Source of the DNA: an uncultured Flavobacteriales bacterium
GTDB taxonomy: Bacteria > Bacteroidota > Bacteroidia > Flavobacteriales_D > Sanyastnellaceae
Assembly (NCBI GenBank): GCA_905479115.1
Contig: CAJQLF010000003.1
Location: forward strand, 1-64,000
Reading direction: 5' to 3'
DNA: 64,000 nucleotides
The notes under the pieces were generated by a model that was not told where the DNA came from, made no database searches, and was given only the letters and a program-made list of their open reading frames with translations. Of the stretch, positions 51,947-60,852 are shown piece after piece (the first letter of the stretch is position 1; each line of letters starts with the position of its first letter). Made by a program: the position numbers and the translations under genes.

Positions 51947-53083
51947 ATGAATCAAAATGCCACCCCCTCCCTGGAAAAAATCGTTCCCGACGCAGAGGAC
52001 TTTCTGCCGTTGCTTGGAACGGATTACATTGAATTGTATTGCGGCAATGCGAAACAAAGCGCGCATTATTACATGACCGCTTGGGGCTATCAACCGATTG
52101 CCTATTCCGGATTGGAAACCGGCAACCAAGAGTCCGTCTCCTACGTATTGCGTCAGGACAAAATCACCTTGGTTTTGACCTCTCCGCTTCAAGCAGGAGG
52201 GCCCATCAATGATCACATCAATCGGCACGGAGACGGTGTGAAGACTGTCGCTTTATGGGTTGATGATGCGACCAAAAGTTGGGCGGAAACGACCCAACGA
52301 GGTGCGGTGAGCGTCTTTGAACCGGACACACGAGAAGACGGAGACGGCAAAGTGGTACTGAGTGCGATTGAAACGTACGGGGACACCGTCCATGTCTTTG
52401 TGGAACGGAAGGACTACAACGGTGTGTTTTTACCGGGATACCACGCCTGGAACCCCACCATTCCCTTTGAATCAGTTGGGCTCGAATTTGTGGATCACAT
52501 GGTCGGCAATGTGGGCTGGGGTGAAATGAATACCTGGGTGGATTTTTATGCGCGTGTTATGGGTTTTGCTCAATTGATTTCCTTCGATGACAAGGATATT
52601 TCGACCGAGTATACCGCCTTAATGTCGAAGGTCATGTCCAATGGCAATGGCCGCATCAAGTTCCCCATCAACGAACCGGCGGAAGGCCGCAAAAAATCTC
52701 AAATTGAGGAATACATCGATTTCTACGAGGGGGCCGGTGTTCAACACATCGCCTTAGCCACTTCGAACATCATCGAAACGGTCACGGAATTGCAGCGGCG
52801 TGGCATCGAGTTTTTGCGCGTCCCCAATGCCTATTACGATACGGTTTTGAGCCGAGTAGGGGAAATCGATGAGGACCTTGAGCCGCTCCGAAACCTTGGG
52901 ATTTTAATCGACCGGGATGAAGAAGGTTACCTGCTTCAAATCTTTACAAAACCCGTCGTAGACCGACCGACCATGTTCTTTGAAATCATCCAACGCAAGG
53001 GCGCGAAGTCCTTTGGAAAAGGGAATTTCAAGGCCTTATTTGAAGCCATAGAACGGGAACAAGAAAGCCGAGGCACCCTCTGA
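51947..53083 (+). CDS. hpd: 4-hydroxyphenylpyruvate dioxygenase
   Basis: This 378-residue non-heme iron enzyme turns 4-hydroxyphenylpyruvate into homogentisate, the substrate of the enzyme encoded just upstream. The iron ligands are visible as His in FVDHMVGN, His in GVQHIALAT and Glu in MFFEIIQRKG, and GYLLQIFTKP precedes the last. Two vicinal-oxygen-chelate halves are present at normal length. The hmgA-hpd pair is a two-gene operon, perhaps extending into the ABC gene 10 bases later. Confidence 0.96.
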   Translation: MNQNATPSLEKIVPDAEDFLPLLGTDYIELYCGNAKQSAHYYMTAWGYQPIAYSGLETGNQESVSYVLRQDKITLVLTSPLQAGGPINDHINRHGDGVKTVALWVDDATKSWAETTQRGAVSVFEPDTREDGDGKVVLSAIETYGDTVHVFVERKDYNGVFLPGYHAWNPTIPFESVGLEFVDHMVGNVGWGEMNTWVDFYARVMGFAQLISFDDKDISTEYTALMSKVMSNGNGRIKFPINEPAEGRKKSQIEEYIDFYEGAGVQHIALATSNIIETVTELQRRGIEFLRVPNAYYDTVLSRVGEIDEDLEPLRNLGILIDRDEEGYLLQIFTKPVVDRPTMFFEIIQRKGAKSFGKGNFKALFEAIEREQESRGTL

Positions 53084-53093
53084 TTGCCATCGC

Positions 53094-54698
53094 ATGCCCA
53101 CCACAACGCTGATTGACATTCACCACCTCTTGGTGGAATTTGGAGGAAAAGCAGTCGTGCACGGCATTGACTTTCAAATTCAAGCAGGTGAAACCCTAGC
53201 CCTCGTGGGCGAGAGCGGTTCAGGCAAGAGCGTTACGGCATCGGCCATCATGGGATTGCTCCCTTCGGGGGGCACCATGACCCAAGGAGAAGTGATGCAC
53301 CGATCATCTGGAATCGCGTGGGCACGAGCAGGTCAGCAATCCCAAGCGCCCCTGGGCCGAGGGTTGAGCGCCGTGTTTCAAGATCCCATGTCCTCGCTGA
53401 ACCCTTCCATGCAGGTGGGGTGGCAAATTGCCGAACCCCTCCGAGTGCATGCGGGTGCATCCAAAGCTGAGGCGCAACGAGCCGCCACGCAATTAATCCG
53501 AGAGGTCGAATTGCCGGACCCCGAATCCACCTTTACTAAATACCCTCATGAATTGAGTGGTGGCCAAAAGCAGCGCGTCATGATTGCACTGGCCTTGGCC
53601 GCCCAACCCGAATTGCTGATTGCCGACGAGCCGACGACGGCCCTCGACTCCACCGTTCAAAAATCCATCCTGGCGTTGCTCCGGAAATTGCAGCAGCAGC
53701 GCCAACTTTCGGTCTTATTTATCACCCACGATTTGGATGTGGTACAAGAAATTGCAGACCGCGTTATTGTCATGTGCCAGGGGCAAATTGTCGAATCTGG
53801 TCCGGCCGAAACCGTCCTGCGCACCCCCCAACATCCCTATACTCGGGCATTGATTGATGCGCGAAAACCCGCTCTATACAGCACCGATTCATCCCATGGA
53901 CGCGCGCTCGTTTCCTGCGAAGGCCTGACCAAACGTTACACCACCCGAACTGACCTTTGGGGAAGGCCGCAAGCATCCTTTGACGCTGTCAAGGCCGTCA
54001 ACTTGACCCTCTACCAGGGAGAGCGTGTGGGCCTCATAGGAGAAAGCGGAAGCGGAAAATCTACGCTCGGCAGGCTGCTCATCGGCATGCTGGCTCCCTC
54101 CGAAGGGGCCATCCAATTTGATGGCAAACCCCTCGATGCCCATAACCGGAAAAGCATGGCCTGGGTGCGGCAGCGAGCACAACTCGTCTTTCAAGATCCG
54201 TACAGCGCTTTAAATCCCAAGCTCACCATCGGCAGTGCATTATGCGAAGTCCTGATGCACAAGGGATTAAGCAAAACTGATGCCCAGCAAAGATGCCCAG
54301 GTTTGCTGAAGGAAGTCGGTCTATCGGCGAGAGACGCAACGAAGCGACCCGATGAGTTCAGCGGTGGTCAGCGGCAACGGTTGGTCATTGCTCGGGCCTT
54401 GGCCGTGGAACCGGAATTTTTAGTCTTGGACGAAAGCGTTGCCGCATTGGATGTTCAAATTCAGCGGGACATCTTGGAGCTATTGGCTCAAATCGGCGAG
54501 CAACGCGGTCTGACCTACCTGTTCATCAGCCACGATTTGGCGGTGGTGGCTTCGTTCTGTAAGCGCCTGCTCATCATGCAAAATGGCCGCATTGTGGAGA
54601 CCGGAGAAACCCATGAAATTCTGCAAAATCCGAAGACTTCATACACTGCGAAATTGCTTGCGAGTCGACCTGGAAATCCGTCGCCTCTCCTTTTGTAA
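53094..54698 (+). CDS. Double-ATPase ABC transporter protein, Opp/Dpp (YejF/GsiA-like) type
   Basis: This 534-residue protein is a tandem of two ABC ATPases. Half 1 has GESGSGKSVTAS, HELSGGQKQRVMIALA and LLIADEPTTALDSTV; half 2 has GESGSGKSTLGRL, DEFSGGQRQRLVIARA and FLVLDESVAALDVQ. Such fusions drive peptide/nickel-family importers (DppDF, GsiA, YejF). Permeases and a binding protein are not in the window, and Bacteroidota often keep this ATPase apart. In the second Walker B the sequence is DESV where DEPT is usual. The 10-base gap from hpd suggests co-transcription. Confidence 0.9.
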   Translation: MPTTTLIDIHHLLVEFGGKAVVHGIDFQIQAGETLALVGESGSGKSVTASAIMGLLPSGGTMTQGEVMHRSSGIAWARAGQQSQAPLGRGLSAVFQDPMSSLNPSMQVGWQIAEPLRVHAGASKAEAQRAATQLIREVELPDPESTFTKYPHELSGGQKQRVMIALALAAQPELLIADEPTTALDSTVQKSILALLRKLQQQRQLSVLFITHDLDVVQEIADRVIVMCQGQIVESGPAETVLRTPQHPYTRALIDARKPALYSTDSSHGRALVSCEGLTKRYTTRTDLWGRPQASFDAVKAVNLTLYQGERVGLIGESGSGKSTLGRLLIGMLAPSEGAIQFDGKPLDAHNRKSMAWVRQRAQLVFQDPYSALNPKLTIGSALCEVLMHKGLSKTDAQQRCPGLLKEVGLSARDATKRPDEFSGGQRQRLVIARALAVEPEFLVLDESVAALDVQIQRDILELLAQIGEQRGLTYLFISHDLAVVASFCKRLLIMQNGRIVETGETHEILQNPKTSYTAKLLASRPGNPSPLLL

Positions 54699-54729
54699 TT
54701 TGGGGGTTTCAAACCTGGTTCAGAAACCC

Positions 54730-55512
54730 ATGCCGCAGCCCCATCTTTTGTCCATCTTGAATGAAGGCGTTTTGACGCTGACCATTGAACGTCCTGAGGC
54801 GTTGAACGCATTGAACAGCAGGGTTATCGCAGAATTGGCCCAGGCCATCGACGCAGCCCAGACGAATGCCGCTGCGCACGTCATCATCCTTACAGGAAGC
54901 GGCTCGAAAGCCTTCGTCGCTGGGGCAGACATCAAAGAATTCGCCGATTTCGATGCCCCGAAAGGCAAAGAATTAGCGCGGCTTGGCCAAGAGAGCCTCT
55001 TCAATCGAATCGAGCGAAGCGCCAAACCCGTCATCGCAGCCATCAATGGCTTTGCCCTCGGCGGTGGACTCGAATTGGCCCTCGCGAGCCATGTGCGCAT
55101 CGCTTCTGACACGGCCAAAATGGGTCTGCCGGAAGTTTCACTCGGCGTGATCCCAGGATACGGGGGCACACAGCGTCTCCCTCAAATTGTTGGCAAAGGC
55201 AAGGCCATGGAAATGATCTTGACGGCCCGCATGATCGGTGCGGAGGATGCGCTCGCTTGTGGATTGGTCAACCAAGTCGTCGCCTTGGAGGATTTGCTCC
55301 CCGCCGCCGACAAGATGGCTCGCAGCATGATGAAAAATTCACCGAAAGCACTTCAGACGGCGATTCAAGCCATCCTTGCGGGCTACGAAGACGGCATCAA
55401 TGGGTTTGAAGCTGAAATCACCTGCTTTGGCGCCAGCTTCGAAACGGAAGATTTCAAAGAAGGAACGCAAGCCTTCATCGAAAAGCGCAAGCCGCAATTC
55501 CCAGGAAAATGA
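54730..55512 (+). CDS. Enoyl-CoA hydratase/isomerase family protein
   Basis: This 260-residue crotonase-fold enzyme adds water across enoyl-CoA in beta-oxidation or a similar route. The oxyanion hole is in [14 protein letters not shown] and both catalytic glutamates are present ([13 protein letters not shown] and [19 protein letters not shown]), which supports hydratase activity. The ATG at 54730 is the family start; a longer frame runs back into the ABC gene. A GGGTTTC / GAAACCC inverted repeat directly abuts the ATG. It overlaps dut by 4 bases. Confidence 0.92.
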   Translation: MPQPHLLSILNEGVLTLTIERPEALNALNSRVIAELAQAIDAAQTNAAAHVIILTGSGSKAFVAGADIKEFADFDAPKGKELARLGQESLFNRIERSAKPVIAAINGFALGGGLELALASHVRIASDTAKMGLPEVSLGVIPGYGGTQRLPQIVGKGKAMEMILTARMIGAEDALACGLVNQVVALEDLLPAADKMARSMMKNSPKALQTAIQAILAGYEDGINGFEAEITCFGASFETEDFKEGTQAFIEKRKPQFPGK

Positions 55513-55955
55513 ACAACTCGGCGACCGTCTTCATTCGCAACCACAGCGGACATCCGCTGCCAACCTACGCCACGCTTGCAAGTGCAGGCATGGATGTTCG
55601 GGCCAAACTCGACGCACCCGTCGTGCTGCAGCCCGGGGCCTTTCAACTCATCCCCACGGGGCTCTTCGCGGCCCTTCCGGCTGGAACAGAACTGCAGGTT
55701 CGCCCTCGCAGCGGACTGGCCTTCAAACATGGCGTGACGGTTTTAAATGCTCCTGGCACCATTGATGCAGATTACCGAGGTGAAATTGGCGTTTTACTGA
55801 TCAACCACGGCACCTTACCATTTACCATAGAAAACGGAGAACGCATTGCGCAACTCGTCCTCGCTCAATATGAACGCATCGTTTGGAAGGAAACTGAAAC
55901 CCTTCCTGAAACCGACCGAGGCGCGGGCGGATTTGGCAGCACCGGAACCCACTAA
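55509..55955 (+). CDS. dut: dUTP diphosphatase
   Basis: This 148-residue trimeric dUTPase keeps uracil out of DNA. The five motifs can be followed: [42 protein letters not shown] and the glycine-rich end [11 protein letters not shown]. It overlaps the enoyl-CoA hydratase by 4 bases (ATGA) and begins the envelope cluster that continues to EnvC. Confidence 0.96.
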   Translation: MNNSATVFIRNHSGHPLPTYATLASAGMDVRAKLDAPVVLQPGAFQLIPTGLFAALPAGTELQVRPRSGLAFKHGVTVLNAPGTIDADYRGEIGVLLINHGTLPFTIENGERIAQLVLAQYERIVWKETETLPETDRGAGGFGSTGTH

Positions 55956-55970
55956 GACTCCTTTTAATCC

Positions 55971-56972
55971 ATGAACATCATCATCCCCATGGCCGGAAGA
56001 GGCAGTCGCCTCCGACCTCATACGTTGACCGTCCCGAAGCCTCTCGTTCCCGTTGGCGGCAAACCCATTGTGGAGCGTCTCGCCGAGGACATCGTCGCCA
56101 TGAGCACCGAAAAGGTGAATGAAATCGCATTTGTCATTGGTGATTTCGGAGAGGAAACCGAGACTCAACTCCTGGCCATCGCCGAACGTTTGGGAGCGAA
56201 GGGCCATATCTGCCATCAGCACGAACCGCTGGGGACGGCCCACGCGATTCTCTGCGGAAAACAATGCCTGAATGGTCCGGTGGTCGTGGCGTTTGCCGAT
56301 ACGTTGTTTCGGGCCGACTTCACGATTGACCCCAACGCAGATGGCGTGCTATTCGTGAATCAAGTGGAGAACCCCAGTGCCTTTGGCGTCGTCGTCACCG
56401 ATGCGAATGGGACCATTGAAGATTATGTGGAGAAACCGGCCGAATTCGTGAGCGATTTGGCCATGATCGGTATTTATGCCTTTCGCGATGGGAATCGCCT
56501 GCATTTCGAATTGCAACGGCTCATTGATGAAAACATCATCAAGGGAGGTGAATACCAACTTCCCGATGCCCTGCGGCATATGACGCAGAATGGCCTGAGG
56601 TTTGAGCCCGGTAACGTGACCGAATGGATGGACTGCGGAAACAAAGCCGCGACCGTGGACACGAATCAGCGCATCCTTGCCCTTACCGCAAGCGAATTGC
56701 ACACGCCTTCGGATGCTGTCATTGAAAACAGCGTCGTCCTGCCCCCCTGTTACATCGGATCCGGGGTTCACATTCGCAATTCCGTTGTCGGCCCACATGT
56801 TAGCCTCGGAGAAAGAACCATCGTCGAAAACTCCCGGATTGAGAACTCCTTGATTCAAACCGATTCGGTGATCCAAAACAAGGTGTTGTCCAACTCCATG
56901 GTCGGCGCGCATGCGCGCATCATCGGACAGCCCGCTGACATCAGTTTGGGCGATTACAACGAAATCCAATAA
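55971..56972 (+). CDS. Sugar-1-phosphate nucleotidyltransferase
   Basis: This 333-residue protein has an N-terminal Rossmann-type transferase domain (IIPMAGRGSRLRPHT, then PKPLVPVGGKPI, and VVAFADTLF for the metal Asp) and a C-terminal left-handed beta-helix with hexapeptide-type repeats (ENSVVLPPCYIG, IRNSVVGPHVSLG). It probably makes dTDP- or UDP-sugars for surface polysaccharide; the sugar is not readable. Its place after dut and before the TPR lipoprotein is conserved in Bacteroidota. Confidence 0.88.
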   Translation: MNIIIPMAGRGSRLRPHTLTVPKPLVPVGGKPIVERLAEDIVAMSTEKVNEIAFVIGDFGEETETQLLAIAERLGAKGHICHQHEPLGTAHAILCGKQCLNGPVVVAFADTLFRADFTIDPNADGVLFVNQVENPSAFGVVVTDANGTIEDYVEKPAEFVSDLAMIGIYAFRDGNRLHFELQRLIDENIIKGGEYQLPDALRHMTQNGLRFEPGNVTEWMDCGNKAATVDTNQRILALTASELHTPSDAVIENSVVLPPCYIGSGVHIRNSVVGPHVSLGERTIVENSRIENSLIQTDSVIQNKVLSNSMVGAHARIIGQPADISLGDYNEIQ

Positions 56973-56975
56973 TTC

Positions 56976-58694
56976 TTGAACTTTTCTCACTCCATCGCAC
57001 AGCATTGCTTGATTCCTGGAATCCTGCTCGCCGCCCTGCTTAGCGGGTGCCAAAGTGGGACCGATCTGGCGGCCCTGCCGGTGTACGACGAGGGATTTCA
57101 ACGCACGTATTTCGAGGCGCAGAATCACCTGGCCAAAGGCGATCTGGATTTGGCACATTCTGCGTTTATGGCGTGCCTGGACATGCAGCCCGAAGAATTG
57201 GCTCTGCGATTTGATTTAGCTAAGATTGACGTGAAACGCGGCCAGTACGAATCAGCCAAGCTTCAGTTAGACGCCTTACTGGAGGCCGATGAAAATAATC
57301 GCTGGGCAAGAGAATACCGGGCCGATGCGGCCTTAGCCCTCGGCGATTTGGAGACCGTCCGGGACGATTTGAAATGGATTTTGCAACAGCGCAGCGGTGA
57401 CATCGACTGGGCCTTTGAATGGACCCTTCGCTTAGCGGATTCGGGCGATGTCGAAGGGGCCATTGCGCTGTGTGACCAATACGAAGAACTCACGCCCGGA
57501 GATCCCGACATCACCTTGCAGCGGCTTTACTTTTTAGAGCTTTTGGAAGACTATGAAGCAATTTACCATGGATTGGAGCAAGCCGTCGTTGACTTCCCTG
57601 ACATCGCTGATTTCAAGGTTCAATGGGCTCAGATGCTTCGGGCCACCGGACAGGAGGATGTCGCCTTGACCACGCTCATGGAGGTCATCGCGGACGATCC
57701 ATCCAATGGACTCGCCCACTTGGATTTAGCCCATCTCTTTACGGCCCAAAATAAAACACGAGAAGCACAGGAAGCCTTGCTCGTAGCATTTGCTTCTGAA
57801 GATGTGTTTGAGGAAGAAAAGCACGAAATCTTGACGCAGTACCTGCAAATTTCCCGCATCGACCCGTCATTGAACTCCATCATCGAACGCCTGCTTTCAG
57901 CTGCACTGGGACAACATCCTAAATCCTCCGAATTGCGCATGCTCGCAGCAGATTTCGAGCAGGGCCGAAATCAACCTGCTGCGGCCAAAACTCACGCGCT
58001 CATTGCCGTGGAGTCCAATCCAGGCAACCCGATTTGCTGGAGCAACCTCATCGCACTCGATGCGGAATTAGGCTCCATTGAAGACATGGAGTCCCACGCA
58101 CTTTATGGTATGGACTTGTTTCCATTGGATGCCAACTTCGCATACTACGCTGCCATTGCAGCGCGTGATTTGCATGCCCATGACCGTGTCGCAGAAGCGT
58201 TGCAACGCGGCTTGGCGGTAGTGCTTGATCAGCCGGAATTGGAGGCCCTGATGTCAGGGCTTTTGGGTGATGCTCTGCACACCTTGGAGCAACCAGAATT
58301 GGCCTATGAAGCTTACGAACGAAGCTTAAGCCTGGCCCCGAAAAACCCTCTGGTCCTGAACAATTACGCCTATTACTTAGCCGAAGCAGGCGAACGGTTG
58401 GAGCGCGCCTTGGAGTGCAGTGAGCTGCTGATGGAGCTGGTTCCAGCAGACCCAAATTTTATGGATACGCACGCCTGGGTTCTTTATAAAAATGGCCGTT
58501 ACCCCGAAGCATTAGACCTCATCACCCAAGCATTGTTCGAATCGCCCAATCAAGGACCTGCCTTCTGGGAACACGACGGAGACATCCGCCAAGCAATGGG
58601 CGACACGGATGGGGCAATTCAATCGTGGGAACGAGCGATGGAATCGGGAGGAGACGCAACCGTTTTGCAACAAAAAATCGCGAACGAACAATGA
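56976..58694 (+). CDS. TPR-repeat lipoprotein
   Basis: This 572-residue protein starts at TTG 56976, three bases after the preceding stop. It has signal NFSHSIAQHCLIPGILLAALLSGC and lipobox Cys at residue 25. Most of the rest is tetratricopeptide repeats (for example AHSAFMACLDMQPEELAL, AYEAYERSLSLAPKNPLVLNNYAYYLAEAG and AIQSWERAMESGG), a fold for protein contacts. It is very acidic. No ATG near the N-terminus keeps the signal, so the TTG start is well supported. The gene overlaps the DUF4292 gene by 4 bases. Confidence 0.85.
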   Translation: MNFSHSIAQHCLIPGILLAALLSGCQSGTDLAALPVYDEGFQRTYFEAQNHLAKGDLDLAHSAFMACLDMQPEELALRFDLAKIDVKRGQYESAKLQLDALLEADENNRWAREYRADAALALGDLETVRDDLKWILQQRSGDIDWAFEWTLRLADSGDVEGAIALCDQYEELTPGDPDITLQRLYFLELLEDYEAIYHGLEQAVVDFPDIADFKVQWAQMLRATGQEDVALTTLMEVIADDPSNGLAHLDLAHLFTAQNKTREAQEALLVAFASEDVFEEEKHEILTQYLQISRIDPSLNSIIERLLSAALGQHPKSSELRMLAADFEQGRNQPAAAKTHALIAVESNPGNPICWSNLIALDAELGSIEDMESHALYGMDLFPLDANFAYYAAIAARDLHAHDRVAEALQRGLAVVLDQPELEALMSGLLGDALHTLEQPELAYEAYERSLSLAPKNPLVLNNYAYYLAEAGERLERALECSELLMELVPADPNFMDTHAWVLYKNGRYPEALDLITQALFESPNQGPAFWEHDGDIRQAMGDTDGAIQSWERAMESGGDATVLQQKIANEQ

Positions 58695-59602
58695 ACATCC
58701 GCCCCGCTGTACTCTCCGGTTTAGTTGCGGTTGCAGTCCTGTTCTCGGGGTGTTCCAATGTCGCTCGCATTGCACGCGGAAAGCCCTTGAAAAACCTTTC
58801 GGTGAATCAGATCATTGAAGGCTATCAGTCCAATGCCCCCGAGTGGGATTGGTTGGGCATGAAATTGGATGTCCAGGTCAAAGGAGCTGGCCAAAGTGAT
58901 TCCTTCAAAGCGTCTGTGCGTCTAGCTCGGGATAGCGCCATTTGGATGAGCATCTCGCCCGCCTTGGGAGTGGAAGTAGCACGGATTCTGCTGACACCGG
59001 ATACGGTCATGTTCATCAGTAAAATCCCCGGCAACAAGTTCTACTACGCAGGCGACTACGAGGCGCTCAGTGATTGGGCGGACACCCCTTTGAGCTTTAA
59101 AGATGTCCAAAGTATCCTCACAGGTCAACCTATGGGGCTGGACGCAGGAGTGGATAAGTTCATCTCCCGGGTGGACGGGCAGCAGTATGCATTAATAGGG
59201 AAATATAAACGGCGTGTAAAACGGCTCGTGGGGGTGAACGATAATTCCCTGGAGCCCGAGGACTCCTTGAATATTCAACTTCCAATGCGCCGCTACGAAC
59301 GATTAAAGAGCCGAGCGGAGGACGAAGACTTGCTCATCAAACGTCATTGGTTTGATGGACTCACATTTGATCCGCTGCGCGATCAATTCGATGACCTCTA
59401 TTACCAACGATCATTGACCTTGGAACGGGGAGGTTTTGAAGAGACTGAGGTGGGCCGATTCCCCCGAGCATGCGCCATTCTCATTGGTACGGTCGATGAA
59501 GAAATTGAAATGAATTGGGAGGTCATGCGCAGGCGATTTGGACGCGCGTACGACTTTCCATTTGGAATCCCTGAAGGCTATGAACGGCGCACGGGTTTTT
59601 AG
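58691..59602 (+). CDS. DUF4292 family lipoprotein
   Basis: This 303-residue lipoprotein has signal MNIRPAVLSGLVAVAVLFSGC. The body follows the DUF4292 pattern: MKLDVQVKGAGQ, VRLARDSAIWMSISPALGVEVARILLTPD, VMFISKIPGNKFYYAGDYEAL. The fold resembles LolA/LolB/VioE-type lipid-binding half-barrels. It probably sits in the periplasmic face of an envelope membrane and may handle lipids or lipoproteins; the function is not established. It is translationally coupled to the TPR gene (ATGA) and overlaps the EnvC-like gene by 23 bases. Confidence 0.85.
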   Translation: MNIRPAVLSGLVAVAVLFSGCSNVARIARGKPLKNLSVNQIIEGYQSNAPEWDWLGMKLDVQVKGAGQSDSFKASVRLARDSAIWMSISPALGVEVARILLTPDTVMFISKIPGNKFYYAGDYEALSDWADTPLSFKDVQSILTGQPMGLDAGVDKFISRVDGQQYALIGKYKRRVKRLVGVNDNSLEPEDSLNIQLPMRRYERLKSRAEDEDLLIKRHWFDGLTFDPLRDQFDDLYYQRSLTLERGGFEETEVGRFPRACAILIGTVDEEIEMNWEVMRRRFGRAYDFPFGIPEGYERRTGF

Positions 59603-60800
59603 GCACGGGGTAACCTCTGTGCTATTTGCCTCATGGCTTATGGCGGGCACCGCATGGGGACAAAACAAAGCCTCCTTGCAGCGGGAACGTGACGCCATTG
59701 AAGCCAAAATTGCAACAACCGAAAAACTCTTAAATCAAACCGCCTCAAGCAAGCAAGATGCAGTGGCTCAATTGCGCTTGATCAATGAGCGCATGAACTT
59801 GCGAGAGCAGCTAATCCGACATCATGAATCCGAGATTCGATCCTTGCAGCGTTCGATGAGCAATACGGATTCTGAAATCCGATCGCTCGAAGGACACATC
59901 GCTGCCCTCAAGGATGAATACGGCCGGATGATCCAAGCTGCCTTCAAGCAATCGTTGAGTCAAAACCCTTGGATGTATTTGTTTGCAGCCGAAGATTTTA
60001 CCCAAGCTGTTATTCGATTCCAGCTTCTGCAATCGTACAGTACGCTCCGCAAAGAACATGTGGAGCAAATCGAATCGTCCCAGGTGGTGCTTGCGGAGAA
60101 TCGGCAGTCCATGGAATCCAAGCGTGCCGAGCGTGAGGATGTTCTCGCCGTTGTACGCCAAGAACGCAACCGATTAATTGGCGACCAGAAAAAGCGGAAA
60201 GAACTGGTCGCCTCCCTCAAAGGGGAAGAATCAAAACTTCGGGCAGAAGTGCAACGAGCTCAAGAAGAAAAAAAGCGGCTCAACGCGGCCATACGCGAAA
60301 TCATCGAAGCCGAATTGGCTGCAGAGCGTGCGAGTTCAGCTGGAGAGTTCGCGCTGACGCCCGAAGGTAAAATTGTCTCTGCCGCCTTTGAAAGCAACCG
60401 ATCTTCCTTGCCGTGGCCCGTGATGCGGGGGATCATGACTGGGAAATTTGGTCGGCAACCGCATCCTTCCCTTCCCGGCATAACCATTGACAACAATGGC
60501 ATCGACATCTCGACGGAAACAGGAAGTTCGGTGCTCGCCGTCTTCGGCGGAACCGTCTCGAGCGTGTTTGACATCCCCGGCGCTGGGCAGACCATCATCC
60601 TCTCCCACGGGGCCTTCCGCACCGTATACAGCAACCTCGATTCAGCGTCCATTCGCAAAGGAGACCAGATAGAGGCCCGTGAAAAAATTGGAATGATTCG
60701 AACGCAAAATGGTCAATCCATCCTTCATTTCGAGGTCTGGCGGGTCGAATCCAAATCCCAAACTCCGCAAGATCCCGCGCGATGGCTTGTCCGGAATTGA
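59580..60800 (+). CDS. EnvC-like murein hydrolase activator with degenerate LytM domain
   Basis: This 406-residue exported protein has a signal ending near TAWGQ, a long coiled coil (residues about 25-260) and a C-terminal LytM/M23 domain (WPVMRGIMTGKFG onward). The zinc and catalytic residues of active M23 enzymes are missing: NNGIDI stands where H-x-x-x-D is expected, YSNL where Y-x-H-L is expected, leaving LHFEVWR. EnvC and NlpD activate amidases rather than cut peptidoglycan themselves, and this pattern fits an activator. I start at ATG 59580, inside the DUF4292 gene. Confidence 0.88.
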   Translation: MNGARVFRHGVTSVLFASWLMAGTAWGQNKASLQRERDAIEAKIATTEKLLNQTASSKQDAVAQLRLINERMNLREQLIRHHESEIRSLQRSMSNTDSEIRSLEGHIAALKDEYGRMIQAAFKQSLSQNPWMYLFAAEDFTQAVIRFQLLQSYSTLRKEHVEQIESSQVVLAENRQSMESKRAEREDVLAVVRQERNRLIGDQKKRKELVASLKGEESKLRAEVQRAQEEKKRLNAAIREIIEAELAAERASSAGEFALTPEGKIVSAAFESNRSSLPWPVMRGIMTGKFGRQPHPSLPGITIDNNGIDISTETGSSVLAVFGGTVSSVFDIPGAGQTIILSHGAFRTVYSNLDSASIRKGDQIEAREKIGMIRTQNGQSILHFEVWRVESKSQTPQDPARWLVRN

Positions 60801-60852
60801 ATCCCGTTTTTAGGGGATAGGACACCGGCTTGGAAACCCCGAAATTCGCTCC

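Noticed and set aside
53094-54698. Frameshifted fusion of two separate ABC ATPase genes
   Set aside because: Tandem Opp/Dpp-type ATPases in one chain are a normal family (YejF/GsiA) and both halves are complete.
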